Assembly: GCA_001534745.1 (NCBI GenBank)
Contig: CP013997.1
Span: 4,464,001-4,528,000, forward strand
DNA length: 64,000 bases
Reading direction: 5' to 3'
Source: Pseudomonas monteilii
Lineage (GTDB): Bacteria > Pseudomonadota > Gammaproteobacteria > Pseudomonadales > Pseudomonadaceae
Each line of letters opens with the position of its first letter. Within the stretch, counting starts at the first letter, position 1. Position numbers and translations under genes: made by a program. The notes beneath the pieces are model-generated. The model was not told the origin of the DNA, made no database searches, and worked only from the letters and a program-made list of their open reading frames with translations. This document shows positions 1-10,750 of this stretch, in pieces.

Positions 1-210
1 CAGCACCACCTGCAGCTTGTCGTCGAGGTAGCTGAAGACCTCGGTATACGGCGGAATCGCCACGTCGGCTTCGGCGAAGCTGATCTTCAGGACGATGAAG
101 AACGGCAGCAGGAAGAACAGGAACAGCCAGAGGAACGGCACGCCGATCACCAGCTGCCGCCCGTCAGGCGTCAGGCGCTTGAACGCTCGCTTGAGCTTGC
201 GGATCTTCAT
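1..210 (-). CDS. spuG: polyamine ABC transporter permease SpuG/PotH, N-terminal part
   Basis: This is the first 70 residues of an inner-membrane permease; the rest lies off the left edge. A basic N-terminus (MKIRKLKRAFKRL) leads into a strongly hydrophobic first membrane helix (residues about 20-42, FLWLFLFFLLPFF), followed by a periplasmic stretch with SFAEADVAIPPY, as in PotH/SpuG. The ATG overlaps the stop of spuF (ATGA), which implies translational coupling. With the second permease (SpuH, off window) it should form the channel for putrescine and spermidine taken from SpuD and SpuE and powered by SpuF. Assignment rests on the fragment plus operon position. Confidence 0.9.
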   Translation of the reverse strand, partial: MKIRKLKRAFKRLTPDGRQLVIGVPFLWLFLFFLLPFFIVLKISFAEADVAIPPYTEVFSYLDDKLQVVL

Positions 211-1349
211 GAGCGCAGTACCACGCCGCTGTCGTTCTCCCACCAGACGTAGACCTGGTCGCCCCAGGTCGGGCGCGCGCCCTGGCGTTCGGCGTTGGCC
301 ACGAACGACTGGACGATCTTGCCGCTGGGCAGCTGCACGTGGAACACCGAGTGGCCGCCCAGGTAGGCGATGTCGTGCACCTTGCCGTGGGACCAGTTGT
401 AATCGTCGGTCGGCTGCTCGGTCGTGACCAGCAGTTTCTCGGGCCGCAGCGCGTAGAGGATGTGCTTGTCCTCGACCGAGGTGGAGACCCCGTGGCCGAC
501 GTAGATGTTGCGCTCCAGCTCGGGGCTGGCGATCAGGGCATGGCCTTCGGCATCGTCGACCACCTCACCCTCAAACAGGTTGACACTGCCGATGAACTCG
601 CACACCAGGCGGCTGGTGGGGGTCTCGTAGACGTCCACCGGGCTGCCGATCTGGGCGATCCAGCCCAGGTGCATGATGGCGATGCGCTGGGCCATGGTCA
701 TGGCCTCTTCCTGGTCGTGGGTGACCATCACGCAGGTCACGCCGACCCGCTCGATGATTTCCACCAGTTCCAGCTGCATCTGCGAGCGCAGCTTCTTGTC
801 CAGCGCGCCCATGGGTTCGTCGAGCAGCAACAGCTTGGGCCGCTTGGCCAGCGAACGCGCCAGGGCCACCCGCTGGCGCTGGCCACCGGAAAGCTGGTGC
901 GGCTTGCGCCGAGCGTACTGGGTCATGTGCACCAGCTTGAGCATCTCGGCCACGCGGGCCTGGATCTCGGCCTTGGGCATCTTGTCCTGCTGCAGGCCGA
1001 AGGCGATGTTCTGCTCCACGCTCATGTGCGGGAACAGCGCATAGGACTGGAACATCATGTTGATCGGCCGCTCGTAGGGCGGCAGGTCGGTGATGTCGAC
1101 GCCGTCGAGGTAGATGCGGCCTTCGGTCGGGCGCTCGAACCCGGCCAGCATGCGCAGCAGGGTCGACTTGCCCGAGCCCGAACCACCCAGCAGGGCGAAG
1201 ATCTCGCCCTTGCGGATCTCCAGCGACACATCGTCGACCGCGACGGTCTCGTCGAACTTCTTGGTGACGCGGTCGATCTTGACCAGCACCTGTTTGGGCT
1301 GGACACCACCGTCAAGGGGGGGCTTGGAGGCACCGGAGGCAACTGCCAT
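207..1349 (-). CDS. spuF: polyamine ABC transporter ATP-binding protein SpuF/PotG
   Basis: Cytoplasmic ATPase of the putrescine/spermidine importer, 380 residues. The Walker A motif GGSGSGKST lies near residue 55, the ABC signature LSGGQRQR near 150 and Walker B LLLLDEP near 173. A C-terminal TOBE-type regulatory region follows, including YALRPEKL. The start MAVASGA is chosen because GGGAG sits 8 bases upstream; an in-frame start 18 bases earlier lacks that spacing. It lies between the binding-protein genes and the permeases, as in the spu and pot operons. Its stop overlaps the spuG start by 4 bases. Confidence 0.96.
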   Translation of the reverse strand: MAVASGASKPPLDGGVQPKQVLVKIDRVTKKFDETVAVDDVSLEIRKGEIFALLGGSGSGKSTLLRMLAGFERPTEGRIYLDGVDITDLPPYERPINMMFQSYALFPHMSVEQNIAFGLQQDKMPKAEIQARVAEMLKLVHMTQYARRKPHQLSGGQRQRVALARSLAKRPKLLLLDEPMGALDKKLRSQMQLELVEIIERVGVTCVMVTHDQEEAMTMAQRIAIMHLGWIAQIGSPVDVYETPTSRLVCEFIGSVNLFEGEVVDDAEGHALIASPELERNIYVGHGVSTSVEDKHILYALRPEKLLVTTEQPTDDYNWSHGKVHDIAYLGGHSVFHVQLPSGKIVQSFVANAERQGARPTWGDQVYVWWENDSGVVLRS

Positions 1350-1408
1350 GAATGAAACTCCCAACAAGATTTGCTAAGGCCCGCCCCTGTGATGGCGGGC
1401 CCGGATGA

Positions 1409-2605
<1,197 letters not shown>

Positions 2606-2615
2606 TTATCCCGAG

Positions 2616-2652
2616 GGTCCACCTGACCTGGCGCGGCCAGGCGAGGTGGACC
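2616..2652 (-). promoter_or_regulatory. intergenic stem-loop between spuD and spuE
   Basis: GGTCCACCT (2616-2624) and AGGTGGACC (2644-2652) form a perfect 9-bp stem. An inner stem CCTGG/CCAGG sits inside it, separated by 2-base bulges. No U-run follows, so it is more likely an mRNA-stabilising or attenuating hairpin than a full terminator. It would let SpuD be made in excess of the downstream transporter subunits. Confidence 0.6.
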
Positions 2653-2662
2653 TTTCGAACGG

Positions 2663-3760
2663 TTACTTGCCCGACTTGATCTTGGTCCAGCTACGGGTGA
2701 TCAGGCGCAGAGTGGCAGGCTCCTGGTCGCTGATCGCGTAGAGCTTTTTCTTCACGTCATCGGAGGGATAGATGCTCGGATCGCCCGAGATGTCCTTGTC
2801 CACCAGCGGCGTGGCTGCCTTGTTGCCGTTGGGGAAGCGCACGGCGTTGGTGATCTCGGCCATGATTTCCGGTTGCATGAGGAAGTTCATGAAGCTGTAC
2901 GCGGCCTCGACGTTCTCGGCATCCTTGGGCACGGCGACCATGTCGTAGAAGGTGCCGGCACCTTCCTTCGGAATCACGTAGTCGAGCTTGACCTTGCCAC
3001 CGGCTTCGGCGGCACGGGCCTTGGACTGCTCCAGGTCGCCCGAGTAGCCGACGGCGACGCAGATGTTGCCGTTGGCCAGGTCCGAGATGTACTTGGACGA
3101 GTGGAAGTAGGCCACCGACGGACGGATTTTCAGGAACAGGTCTTCGGCGGCCTTCAGGTCGCCCTTGTCCTTGCTGTCGGTCGGCTTGCCCAGGTAGTGC
3201 AGCGCGGCCGGGATCATCTCGGTCGGCGCATCGAGGAAGCTCACGCCGCAGCTCTTGAGCTTCTCCATGTTCTCGGGCTTGAACACCGCGTCCCACGAGT
3301 CGATCTTGTCCACGCCCAGCGCGGCCTTGACCTTCTCGGGGTTGTAGCCGATGCCGATCGAGCCCCACATGTAAGGGAAGGCGTGCTTGTTGTCCTTGTC
3401 GCTGGCGTCGCCGACGGCCTTGAGCAGGTCCTGGTCCAAGTTCTTCCAGTTCGGCAGCTTGGACTTGTCCAGTTCCTGGTAGACGCCGGCCTTGATCTGC
3501 TTGGCGAGGAAGTTGTTCGACGGCACGACGATGTCGTAGCCGGACTTGCCCGCCAGCAACTTGGCTTCCAGGGTCTCGTTGCTGTCGAAGACGTCGTAGA
3601 CCACCTTGATGCCGGTCTGCTTCTCGAACTTGGCGACCGTGTCCGGAGCGATGTAGTCCGACCAGTTGTAGACGTGCAGGACCTTGTCGTCAGCCTGAAC
3701 GGCGGTGGCCACTGCACCTGCGAGGGTGGCGGCCAGCAGCGTCTTGCCCAATTTCTTCAT
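2663..3760 (-). CDS. spuD: putrescine-preferring periplasmic binding protein SpuD-like
   Basis: Periplasmic binding protein of the PotF family, 365 residues, paralogous to the next gene downstream. The signal peptide is residues 1-23 ([23 protein letters not shown]), followed by [23 protein letters not shown] and the C-terminal [11 protein letters not shown] shared with SpuE. An RBS-like GGAG precedes the ATG. In P. aeruginosa the equivalent gene encodes the putrescine binder that feeds SpuFGH. It follows spuC after 127 bp and is followed by a strong intergenic hairpin. Confidence 0.95.
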   Translation of the reverse strand: MKKLGKTLLAATLAGAVATAVQADDKVLHVYNWSDYIAPDTVAKFEKQTGIKVVYDVFDSNETLEAKLLAGKSGYDIVVPSNNFLAKQIKAGVYQELDKSKLPNWKNLDQDLLKAVGDASDKDNKHAFPYMWGSIGIGYNPEKVKAALGVDKIDSWDAVFKPENMEKLKSCGVSFLDAPTEMIPAALHYLGKPTDSKDKGDLKAAEDLFLKIRPSVAYFHSSKYISDLANGNICVAVGYSGDLEQSKARAAEAGGKVKLDYVIPKEGAGTFYDMVAVPKDAENVEAAYSFMNFLMQPEIMAEITNAVRFPNGNKAATPLVDKDISGDPSIYPSDDVKKKLYAISDQEPATLRLITRSWTKIKSGK

Positions 3761-3887
3761 GCGTTTGCTCCGGATTGTTCGTGAGTTCGTCTGTTCAGCG
3801 GCCAGGCCAGTGGGTGCAAGCGCTGGAACACCCGTTAGTCTGGCAAGTTACCGACCGCTGTTACAACACGCGTCAGCGGTCAATCGC

Positions 3888-5249
3888 TCATTCGAGCGAC
3901 TGCAAGGTCAGGTCCAGGCATCGACGGGCCTTTTCCACTAGCTCGTCGATCTCCTCGTGGCTGATCACCAAGGGCGGCGCGATGATCATGGTGTCACCCA
4001 CCGCACGCATCACCAGCCCGTTGGCGAAGCAGAAATTGCGGCAGATCATGCCCACGCCCTGCCCCTCGTAACGGCTGCGCGTTGCCTTGTCCTTGACCAG
4101 CTCGATGGCGCCGAGCATCCCCAGGCCGCGCACTTCGCCGACCAGCGGGTGGTCCTCCAGCTCGCGCAGACGCTGCTGCAAATAGGGTGCCGTTTCCGTT
4201 CTGGCGCGCTCGATGATGCGCTCCTCACGCAGGATGCGCAGGTTCTCGAGCCCGACCGCGGCCGCCACGGGGTGGCCGGAATAGGTGAATCCGTGCGTGA
4301 ACTCGCCGCCTTCAGCCAGGACCTGGGCCACCGAATCACGCACGATCACACCGCCCATGGGGATGTAGCCGGAGGTCAGCCCCTTGGCGATGGTCATCAG
4401 GTCCGGCTTGAGATCATAGTAGTCCGAGCCGAACCACTCACCGGTCCGGCCGAACCCGCAGATCACCTCGTCGGCGACGAACAGGATGTCGTAGCGGGCG
4501 AGAATCTCCTTGATCTTCGGCCAGTAGCTGTCCGGCGGAATGATCACCCCACCGGCGCCCTGGATCGGCTCGGCGATGAAGGCCGCGACCTGATCCTCGC
4601 CCAGTTCCAGAATCTTCTGTTCCAGTTGCTCGGCCGCCCAGATGCCGAAGGCTTCCGGAGTCATGTCGCCGCCCTCGCCGTACCAATACGGCTGGGGAAT
4701 GTGCGCGATGCCGGGGATCGGCAGGCCGCCCTGGGCATGCATGCCGCTCATGCCGCCGAGGCTGGCGCCGGCCACGGTCGAGCCGTGATAACCGTTGATG
4801 CGGCCGATCAGCGTCTGCTTCTGCGGTTTGCCCTTGAGCGCCCAGTAGTGACGAACCATGCGCAGCACGGTGTCGTTGCCTTCGGAGCCGGAGCCGGTGA
4901 AGAACACGTGGCTCATGCCTTCGGGCGCCACCTCGGTGATGGCGTGGGCCAGCTCCAGCGCAGGCGGGTGGGCCGTCTGGAAGAACAGGTTGTAATAGGG
5001 CAGCTCGCGCATCTGCCGCTGGGCGGCGTCGACCAGCTCTTCGCGCCCATAGCCGATGGCCACGCACCACAGCCCGGCCATGCCGTCGAGGATCTTCTGC
5101 CCTTCGCTGTCCCACAGGTGCACGCCCTGGGCACGGGTGATGATGCGCGGGCCTTTTTCCTTCAACTGGCCATAGTCGCTGAACGGCGCCAGGTGATGCT
5201 CGCCGCTCAGGGCTTGCCAGTGCTGGGTTCGTGAATCGTTGACGCTCAT
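3888..5249 (-). CDS. spuC: putrescine/polyamine:pyruvate aminotransferase SpuC
   Basis: PLP-dependent class III aminotransferase, 453 residues, cytoplasmic. The cofactor lysine is in [15 protein letters not shown], and [14 protein letters not shown] carries the aspartate that contacts the PLP ring. GSGSEGNDT binds phosphate. SpuC-type enzymes move an amino group from putrescine, cadaverine or related diamines to pyruvate. The start MSVNDSRT has GGAGGA just upstream; the frame continues 22 codons farther but without a suitable site. It lies 40 bp downstream of the glutamylpolyamine synthetase gene, so both routes of polyamine breakdown are encoded together. Confidence 0.96.
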   Translation of the reverse strand: MSVNDSRTQHWQALSGEHHLAPFSDYGQLKEKGPRIITRAQGVHLWDSEGQKILDGMAGLWCVAIGYGREELVDAAQRQMRELPYYNLFFQTAHPPALELAHAITEVAPEGMSHVFFTGSGSEGNDTVLRMVRHYWALKGKPQKQTLIGRINGYHGSTVAGASLGGMSGMHAQGGLPIPGIAHIPQPYWYGEGGDMTPEAFGIWAAEQLEQKILELGEDQVAAFIAEPIQGAGGVIIPPDSYWPKIKEILARYDILFVADEVICGFGRTGEWFGSDYYDLKPDLMTIAKGLTSGYIPMGGVIVRDSVAQVLAEGGEFTHGFTYSGHPVAAAVGLENLRILREERIIERARTETAPYLQQRLRELEDHPLVGEVRGLGMLGAIELVKDKATRSRYEGQGVGMICRNFCFANGLVMRAVGDTMIIAPPLVISHEEIDELVEKARRCLDLTLQSLE

Positions 5250-5289
5250 GGGGTCCTCCAAGGTCGGTCGGCCGCAGGGCGGCAAGGGG

Positions 5290-6648
5290 TCACACCGCGA
5301 ACAGCAGGAACTCACGCTCCCAGGAACTGATCACGCGTTTGAAGTTTTCGTGCTCGGCGCGCTTGGTGGCCACGTAGCCGCTGATGAACTTCTTGCCCAG
5401 GTACTGCTCGAGCGCGCGGCTCTGTTCCATGCGCTCCAGGGCGTCCTCGATGGTCAGCGGCAGGCGCAGGTTGCGGCGCTCGTAGCCACGGCCCTGCACC
5501 GGGGCGCTGGCGGCGATGCCCTCGACCATGCCGATGTAACCACACAGCAGGCTGGCGGCGATCGCCAGGTACGGGTTGGCGTCGGCGCCCGGCAGGCGGT
5601 TCTCGACGCGGCGGCTCTGCGGACCGGCGTCCGGCACGCGCAGCCCCACGGTTCGGTTCTCCTCGCCCCATTCGACGTTGACCGGCGCCGAGGTGTCGGG
5701 CAGGAAGCGGCGGAACGAGTTGACGTTGGGCGCGAACAGCGGCAGGGCTTCGGGGATGAACTTCTGCAGCCCACCGATGTGGTGCAGGAACAGGTCGCTC
5801 ATGCTGCCATCGTCGTTGGAGAAGATGTTCTTGCCGGTGTTGACGTCGACCACGCTCTGGTGGATGTGCATGGCGCTGCCCGGCTCACCGGTCATGGGCT
5901 TGGCCATGAAGGTGGCGGCGACGTTGTGCTTGAGCGCGGCCTCGCGCATGGTGCGCTTGAACACCAGGATCTGGTCGGCCAGGTCCAGGGCGTTGCCATG
6001 ACGGAAGTTGATCTCCATCTGCGCGGTGCCGTCTTCGTGGATCAGCGTGTCGAGGTCCAGCTGTTGCAGTTCGCACCAGTCGTAGACATCCTCGAACAAC
6101 GGATCGAATTCGTTGGCGGCCTCGATGGAGAACGACTGACGACCGGTTTCCGGGCGACCGGAACGGCCGATCGGCGGTTGCAGCGGGAAGTCAGGGTCTT
6201 CGCTGCGCTTGGTCAGGTAGAACTCCATTTCCGGCGCCACGATCGGCACCCAGCCACGGTCGGTGTAGAGCTTGAGCACCTTCTTGAGCACGTTGCGCGG
6301 CGACAGCTCGATCGGGTTGCCTTTCTTGTCGTAGGTGTCGTGGATCACCTGCGCGGTCGGCTCGATCGCCCAGGGCACCAGATAGACGGCGTTCTCGTCC
6401 GGGCGGCAGATCATGTCGATGTCGGCCGGGTCGAGCAGCTCGTAATAGATGTCGTCGTCAACGTAGTCGCCGGTCACGGTCTGCAGCAGCACGCTCTCGG
6501 GCAGGCGCATGCCCTTTTCCGCGATGAACTTGTTGGTCGGCGAGATCTTGCCGCGGGTGATGCCGGTCAGGTCGCTGATCAGGCATTCGACTTCGGTGAT
6601 CTTGTGCTCTTTCAACCAATCGGTGAGCTGGTCGAGGTTGTTACTCAT
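5290..6648 (-). CDS. spuB: glutamate-putrescine ligase SpuB (glutamine synthetase family)
   Basis: ATP-dependent gamma-glutamylpolyamine synthetase, 452 residues, the first step of the gamma-glutamylation route. The N-terminal beta-grasp part contains [13 protein letters not shown]. The catalytic part includes MEFYL, METAL-site residues in [10 protein letters not shown] and the [15 protein letters not shown] region. The sequence has the PuuA-like form and lacks the adenylylation loop of true glutamine synthetase. An RBS (GAGG) precedes the ATG. It heads the spu minus-strand operon and is divergent from spuI across 655 bp. The spuA gene found next to it in P. aeruginosa is absent here. Confidence 0.94.
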   Translation of the reverse strand: MSNNLDQLTDWLKEHKITEVECLISDLTGITRGKISPTNKFIAEKGMRLPESVLLQTVTGDYVDDDIYYELLDPADIDMICRPDENAVYLVPWAIEPTAQVIHDTYDKKGNPIELSPRNVLKKVLKLYTDRGWVPIVAPEMEFYLTKRSEDPDFPLQPPIGRSGRPETGRQSFSIEAANEFDPLFEDVYDWCELQQLDLDTLIHEDGTAQMEINFRHGNALDLADQILVFKRTMREAALKHNVAATFMAKPMTGEPGSAMHIHQSVVDVNTGKNIFSNDDGSMSDLFLHHIGGLQKFIPEALPLFAPNVNSFRRFLPDTSAPVNVEWGEENRTVGLRVPDAGPQSRRVENRLPGADANPYLAIAASLLCGYIGMVEGIAASAPVQGRGYERRNLRLPLTIEDALERMEQSRALEQYLGKKFISGYVATKRAEHENFKRVISSWEREFLLFAV

Positions 6649-7303
6649 AAATACCTCAGGAGGTCATGTTGATCCGGACCCAAGGCCCGGACGCGACTGA
6701 CGGCAGGCGCCGACCGACATGGTCAGCGCATGCGACACGGCATGGACGAGCCCGCCATTGGATTCTGGATGGAGCGCGTGACGAAAGCAAAGTGCCTTCG
6801 GATGCAGGGGCAAACACGTCGGCCGATCGATGCGGGAGGTGTCTGGCGTGCGGCGCGGGGCTGCGCGGGCGGAAGGTGGCGAGGGGAGAACGAGGACGAC
6901 GACAGGGCCGGCCCGTCAATTATTCCGGTCACGGACGACCCCATGCAAAGCGTATCCGGCAGGGCACCTGGATAGGCCCTCGAAAGAGCATGGCCTGTGG
7001 CGCGGCCGGGGGTGGCGCGCGATGACGAGCGTATCATTCAACCCTCGCTATTATGACTATTATGGGTTGAATCGAAGCTTAGCCTTGTTCATTTTTTTAC
7101 ACAACGTGTGCGTAAAAAATAGATGACGTTCTTCGTCTGGGTGTTGAGATAGGCCTTGCAGGCGCCCCGAATTGCAGCAAAAATGCCCGCTGCATGCCAT
7201 TTTGGGGCATCCCCCCGCGCGCTTGACTTGGCGCCCTCTTTCCGATTGACTGGGCTTGCAAGCCCCGTTTGATTGATATTTTTAACAACAAAGGTGTTGC
7301 ATC
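6649..7303. promoter_or_regulatory. divergent spuB/spuI regulatory region
   Basis: This 655-bp stretch has no gene I can support. Its left half (to about 7020) is GC-rich and featureless. The right half is AT-rich, with a near-direct repeat TATTATGAC/TATTATGGG around 7050-7067 and a 14-bp palindrome at 7252-7265. Both flanking genes read outward, so their promoters must lie here. I found no convincing sigma-54 site on either strand. Confidence 0.6.
7252..7265. promoter_or_regulatory. perfect 14-bp palindrome upstream of spuI
   Basis: GGGCTTGCAAGCCC is a perfect inverted repeat about 40 bp before the spuI ATG. It is a plausible dimeric repressor site or a leader hairpin in the spuI transcript. 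No regulator gene is adjacent, so its partner is unknown. Confidence 0.4.
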
Positions 7304-8680
7304 ATGTCGGTACCCCCGCGTGCCGTTCAGCTTAACGAAGCGAACGCGTTCCTTAAGGAACATCCTGAGGTTCTCTACGTTGACCTTCTGATTGCAGATA
7401 TGAATGGTGTGGTGCGTGGCAAGCGCATCGAGCGCACCAGCCTCCACAAGGTGTACGAGAAAGGCATCAACCTGCCCGCCTCGCTCTTCGCATTGGACAT
7501 CAACGGCTCGACGGTCGAGAGCACGGGCCTGGGCCTGGACATCGGCGACGCCGACCGGATCTGTTATCCGATCCCCGATACCCTGTCCAACGAGCCCTGG
7601 CAGAAGCGCCCGACCGCGCAGCTGCTGATGACCATGCACGAGATCGAAGGCGCGCCGTTCTTCGCCGACCCGCGCGAAGTGCTGCGCCAGGTGGTCAGCA
7701 AGTTCGACGACCTGGGCCTGACCATCTGCGCCGCGTTCGAGCTGGAGTTCTACCTGATCGACCAGGAGAACGTGAACGGCCGTCCGCAGCCACCCCGCTC
7801 GCCGATCTCCGGCAAGCGTCCGCAGTCGACCCAGGTCTACCTGATCGACGACCTGGACGAATACGCCGATTGCCTCCAGGACATTCTGGAAGGCGCCAAG
7901 GAACAAGGCATTCCTGCCGACGCGATCGTCAAGGAAAGCGCCCCGGCGCAGTTCGAAGTCAACCTGCACCACGTGCCCGATCCGCTCAAGGCCTGCGACT
8001 ATGCCGTCCTGCTCAAGCGCCTGATCAAGAACATCGCCTACGACCATGAGATGGACACCACCTTCATGGCCAAGCCCTATCCGGGCCAGGCAGGCAATGG
8101 GTTGCACGTGCACATCTCCGTGCTGGACAAGGATGGCAACAACATCTTCACCAGCGAGGATCCCGAGCAGAACGCCGCGCTTCGTCACGCGGTCGGCGGT
8201 GTGCTCGAGACCCTGCCCGCCTCGATGGCGTTCCTGTGCCCGAACGTCAACTCGTACCGTCGGTTCGGTGCGCAGTTCTACGTGCCGAACGCACCGAGCT
8301 GGGGCCTGGACAACCGCACCGTGGCCCTGCGCGTGCCGACCGGCACGCCCGACGCGGTACGCCTGGAGCACCGTGTGGCAGGCGCCGATGCCAACCCCTA
8401 CCTGATGATGGCAGCGGTCTTGGCCGGCGTGCACCACGGCCTGACCAACAAGATCGACCCAGGCAAGCCGATCGAGGGCAACTCCTACGAGCAGCTCGAG
8501 CAAAGCCTGCCGAACAACCTGCGCGATGCCCTGCGCGAGCTGGACGACAGCGAAATCCTCAACAAGTACATCGATCCGAAGTACATCGACATCTTCGTGG
8601 CCTGCAAGGAAAGCGAGCTGGAAGAGTTCGAGCACTCGATCTCGGACCTGGAGTACAACTGGTACCTGCACACGGTCTGA
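7304..8680 (+). CDS. spuI: gamma-glutamylpolyamine synthetase SpuI (glutamine synthetase family)
   Basis: Second glutamine synthetase-like ligase of the cluster, 458 residues. It has DLLIADMNGVVRGKRIE at the N-terminus, FELEFYLID in the catalytic region, the ATP/metal motif NGLHVHISV and NRTVALRVP near the glutamate-binding site. It matches P. aeruginosa SpuI and P. putida homologues that attach glutamate to polyamines. An RBS (AAGGTG) lies 9 bases before the ATG. It is transcribed away from spuB and followed by a stem-loop and then the tRNA-Arg. Its exact amine substrate cannot be read from the sequence. Confidence 0.93.
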   Translation: MSVPPRAVQLNEANAFLKEHPEVLYVDLLIADMNGVVRGKRIERTSLHKVYEKGINLPASLFALDINGSTVESTGLGLDIGDADRICYPIPDTLSNEPWQKRPTAQLLMTMHEIEGAPFFADPREVLRQVVSKFDDLGLTICAAFELEFYLIDQENVNGRPQPPRSPISGKRPQSTQVYLIDDLDEYADCLQDILEGAKEQGIPADAIVKESAPAQFEVNLHHVPDPLKACDYAVLLKRLIKNIAYDHEMDTTFMAKPYPGQAGNGLHVHISVLDKDGNNIFTSEDPEQNAALRHAVGGVLETLPASMAFLCPNVNSYRRFGAQFYVPNAPSWGLDNRTVALRVPTGTPDAVRLEHRVAGADANPYLMMAAVLAGVHHGLTNKIDPGKPIEGNSYEQLEQSLPNNLRDALRELDDSEILNKYIDPKYIDIFVACKESELEEFEHSISDLEYNWYLHTV

Positions 8681-8699
8681 GGCCGTGGCAGGGTCGGTT

Positions 8700-8742
8700 T
8701 TCGGGTCATGGGCTGCTCTCGAAGGGCTGTCGATGACCCGAA
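8700..8742 (+). terminator. stem-loop downstream of spuI
   Basis: TTCGGGTCAT (8700-8709) pairs perfectly with ATGACCCGAA (8733-8742) around a 23-base loop that can fold further. It starts 20 bp after the spuI stop. There is no U-tract, so it could end the spuI message only weakly or protect its 3' end. Confidence 0.45.
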
Positions 8743-8825
8743 GGTTCGAGGCGGTTGCGAAGAAACCGTATACCCATCAAGGCGATGGACGTCGCCCGCC
8801 AAGATGGGTATCATCGTGCCCCGTT

Positions 8826-8902
8826 GCACTCGTAGCTCAGCTGGATAGAGTATTGCCCTCCGAAGGCAGTGGTCGTGGGTTCGAATCCCGCCGAGTGCGC
8901 CA
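8826..8902 (+). tRNA. tRNA-Arg (anticodon CCG)
   Basis: Full cloverleaf of 77 bases with an encoded CCA. The acceptor stem is GCACTCG/CGAGTGC, the D-loop region is GCTCAGCTGGATAGAGT, and the T-arm is GTGGGTTCGAATCCCGC. The 7-base anticodon loop CTCCGAA gives anticodon CCG (codon CGG). A possible -10 box TATCAT lies at 8809-8814. The gene marks the left edge of the accessory segment that follows; I did not find a copy of its 3' end downstream that would define an attachment site. Confidence 0.97.
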
Positions 8903-8911
8903 TCTTCTCCT

Positions 8912-8930
8912 CCCCTTGTGTCACAAGGGG
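8912..8930 (+). terminator. hairpin after tRNA-Arg
   Basis: CCCCTTGTG and CACAAGGGG form a 19-base palindrome, 10 bases after the tRNA CCA. The following TTAGCG is only weakly U-rich. It probably ends the tRNA transcript or helps its 3' processing. Confidence 0.55.
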
Positions 8931-9265
8931 TTAGCGCTTCTGACAGAAGCCTGTCCTAGTCCTGAAAGCCGCTTTTGCCATTGATTTGCCGCACCCAAGG
9001 GTGGCGGGGATGGTCTAAATGGCCTTTATCAGGAGCCGTGGCGAACATCCGTGGAAAGCGCGAATTCGCCATAAGGGCTGTCCAGCCCAGCGCAAGCCTT
9101 CGAAACCACAGCCGGCGCCCTAGTCTGGGCACGTATGATTGAAAGCGAAATCGACAGGGGCCATTGTTGTCTCTCAGCTCATTGCCTTGGCACGCTGGTA
9201 GATTTCGCAGATTCTGTCTCGATCGATAACAAATTCCTCCTTGCCAGAACCGGTCCAACAATCAC
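8931..9265. other. intergenic stretch, no gene recognised
   Basis: These 335 bp lie between the tRNA hairpin and the 3' end of the ATP-grasp gene. The short open frames here have no recognisable motif or ribosome-binding site. It may be debris at the edge of an inserted segment, but nothing positive identifies it. Confidence 0.5.
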
Positions 9266-10576
9266 TTACGCCAACTCAGGACCGGTATATTTCGCCAGTT
9301 CGTTGCCATACAGCAACGACAGTTCGGCCAAGAACTTGTTGCCTTTGTTTGCAGCAGCATAGGGGCAGTCATCGAGCACGATGACATGGCCAATGGTTCC
9401 AATATTGCCGGTGTAGACGCTCACCTGCTGACCAGGAACGACATGGGCGGTACAGAACGTAATGTCGTACTTGTCCAGCAGCGGTTGCAACAGACGAGGG
9501 TCATAGTCATCGGCAATTCGTCCGCCATATCGCGAGGCGATCGTGACCACGGTACCCGTAGTTTCAATCAGCGAGTCGTCAATCTCGAGGGTTTCCCCCA
9601 AGTGCAGACGGATCAGCATGTCGAATGGATCAATACCGGTGAGCATCCGATACATCTGTGGTGCGACGCTGCCCATCATGCGGGCATTGATCTCCACCAG
9701 GCAGGGGCCTTCATCATCACGAAGCAATTCGACGTGATACAGCCCCATATCCAGTTTCAAGACAGTGAAGACCTGCTGGACGTAGGCCTTCAATCCATTG
9801 CGCGCGGCCGTGTCCAGCCCCGAGGGCATGGTGGCCGTCATCTCGAGCATCTCGTTGTAATCGGCGCGGAAGCGAATGGTCGTTGCGTAGCACGACACGA
9901 CCCCGTCTTGGACGATGGCTTCGACAGAATGCAGCGTACCGTTCACGTATTGCTCGATCACATAGTCGCGGCTGACCAGCGCATTGATCATCGGATCGGA
10001 ATCAGCACGCGCCTGGCGGATATGTTCAACGAATGCGTCGAAATCCTGCTGGGTAAAACAGATCGCCGAAAACTGTTTGGAAAAACCACGTGTGGGTTTG
10101 ATCACGAACGGCAACGCCAACCGGGGCGCCGTACCTTCGGCCAATTGGCTTTCGCTCAAGACCTGAAAGTCGGGGGAACGTACGTTATTGTCGCGCAAGC
10201 GTTCACGCAGACGACTTTTGTAAACAGCATCGCAAAGGTGCTCATGTCTTGGATAACGCGTACCGAGCCACTCGGCTTCCCGGGCCACGGCAACAATCGC
10301 TGCCTCAGACGTAGAGAGCAGTGCATCGATTTTTCGAATGCCGTGGAGCTGCACCAGCAGATTGTGAAATTCCTCTCCCTCAAGCGAATCGATGCGAACA
10401 TAGTCATCGACGTGTTCAAGGTAGGGCTCGATTTTCGAGTGATCTCCCTTGACCGATATTGTCAGAAAAGACGCATCGCGCGGGTGAATGAAGGTCACAT
10501 GACAACCCAGGCGTTTGGCAGCCTCGAAGGCGAGCAGACCACTGACCGTGCTGTCGACCAAGACGACGTGTTTCAT
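9266..10576 (-). CDS. ATP-grasp ligase, amino-acid ligase-like
   Basis: Protein of 436 residues with the three-part ATP-grasp layout. An N-terminal Rossmann-like part (residues 1-110, VVLVDSTVSGLLAFEAAKRLG) comes first. The ATP-grasp core includes LPFVIKPTRGFSKQFS near 165, EQYVNGTLHSVE near 215 and the Mg-binding end CLVEINARMMGS near 310. Such enzymes join a carboxylate to an amine through an acyl phosphate, and many stand-alone members make dipeptides. The start is an ATG within CGCTTTATG. It lies just downstream of an MFS exporter gene on the same strand, a pairing that suggests product export. The substrate is unknown. Confidence 0.8.
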   Translation of the reverse strand: MKHVVLVDSTVSGLLAFEAAKRLGCHVTFIHPRDASFLTISVKGDHSKIEPYLEHVDDYVRIDSLEGEEFHNLLVQLHGIRKIDALLSTSEAAIVAVAREAEWLGTRYPRHEHLCDAVYKSRLRERLRDNNVRSPDFQVLSESQLAEGTAPRLALPFVIKPTRGFSKQFSAICFTQQDFDAFVEHIRQARADSDPMINALVSRDYVIEQYVNGTLHSVEAIVQDGVVSCYATTIRFRADYNEMLEMTATMPSGLDTAARNGLKAYVQQVFTVLKLDMGLYHVELLRDDEGPCLVEINARMMGSVAPQMYRMLTGIDPFDMLIRLHLGETLEIDDSLIETTGTVVTIASRYGGRIADDYDPRLLQPLLDKYDITFCTAHVVPGQQVSVYTGNIGTIGHVIVLDDCPYAAANKGNKFLAELSLLYGNELAKYTGPELA

Positions 10577-10750
10577 AAAGCGCTCCGTACCGTTTTAGGT
10601 GAGAGGGGAAATAGCCGCAGAGCGAAAAAACAACCGCCATAAAGGCCAGCGTGGGAGGGGTGCTGAACCTGTTGCAAAAACACCAGTATACTGAGTCCTA
10701 TCACGCCTTCTAACGCATGGACTCACGACTTACTTATTATGGTGAAGCCC

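Noticed and set aside
339..1355. Long open frames antisense to spuF, spuE, spuD and other core genes
   Set aside because: They are shadows of well-identified genes in a GC-rich genome and lack ribosome-binding sites and recognisable domains.
7097..8671. A 524-codon open frame on the minus strand opposite spuI
   Set aside because: It mirrors the GC-rich third-position pattern of spuI, has no family motif, and spuI has clear glutamine synthetase-type motifs in the other direction.
8956..9261. Possible 101-codon gene on the minus strand after tRNA-Arg
   Set aside because: No ribosome-binding site, no motif, and unusual residue composition.
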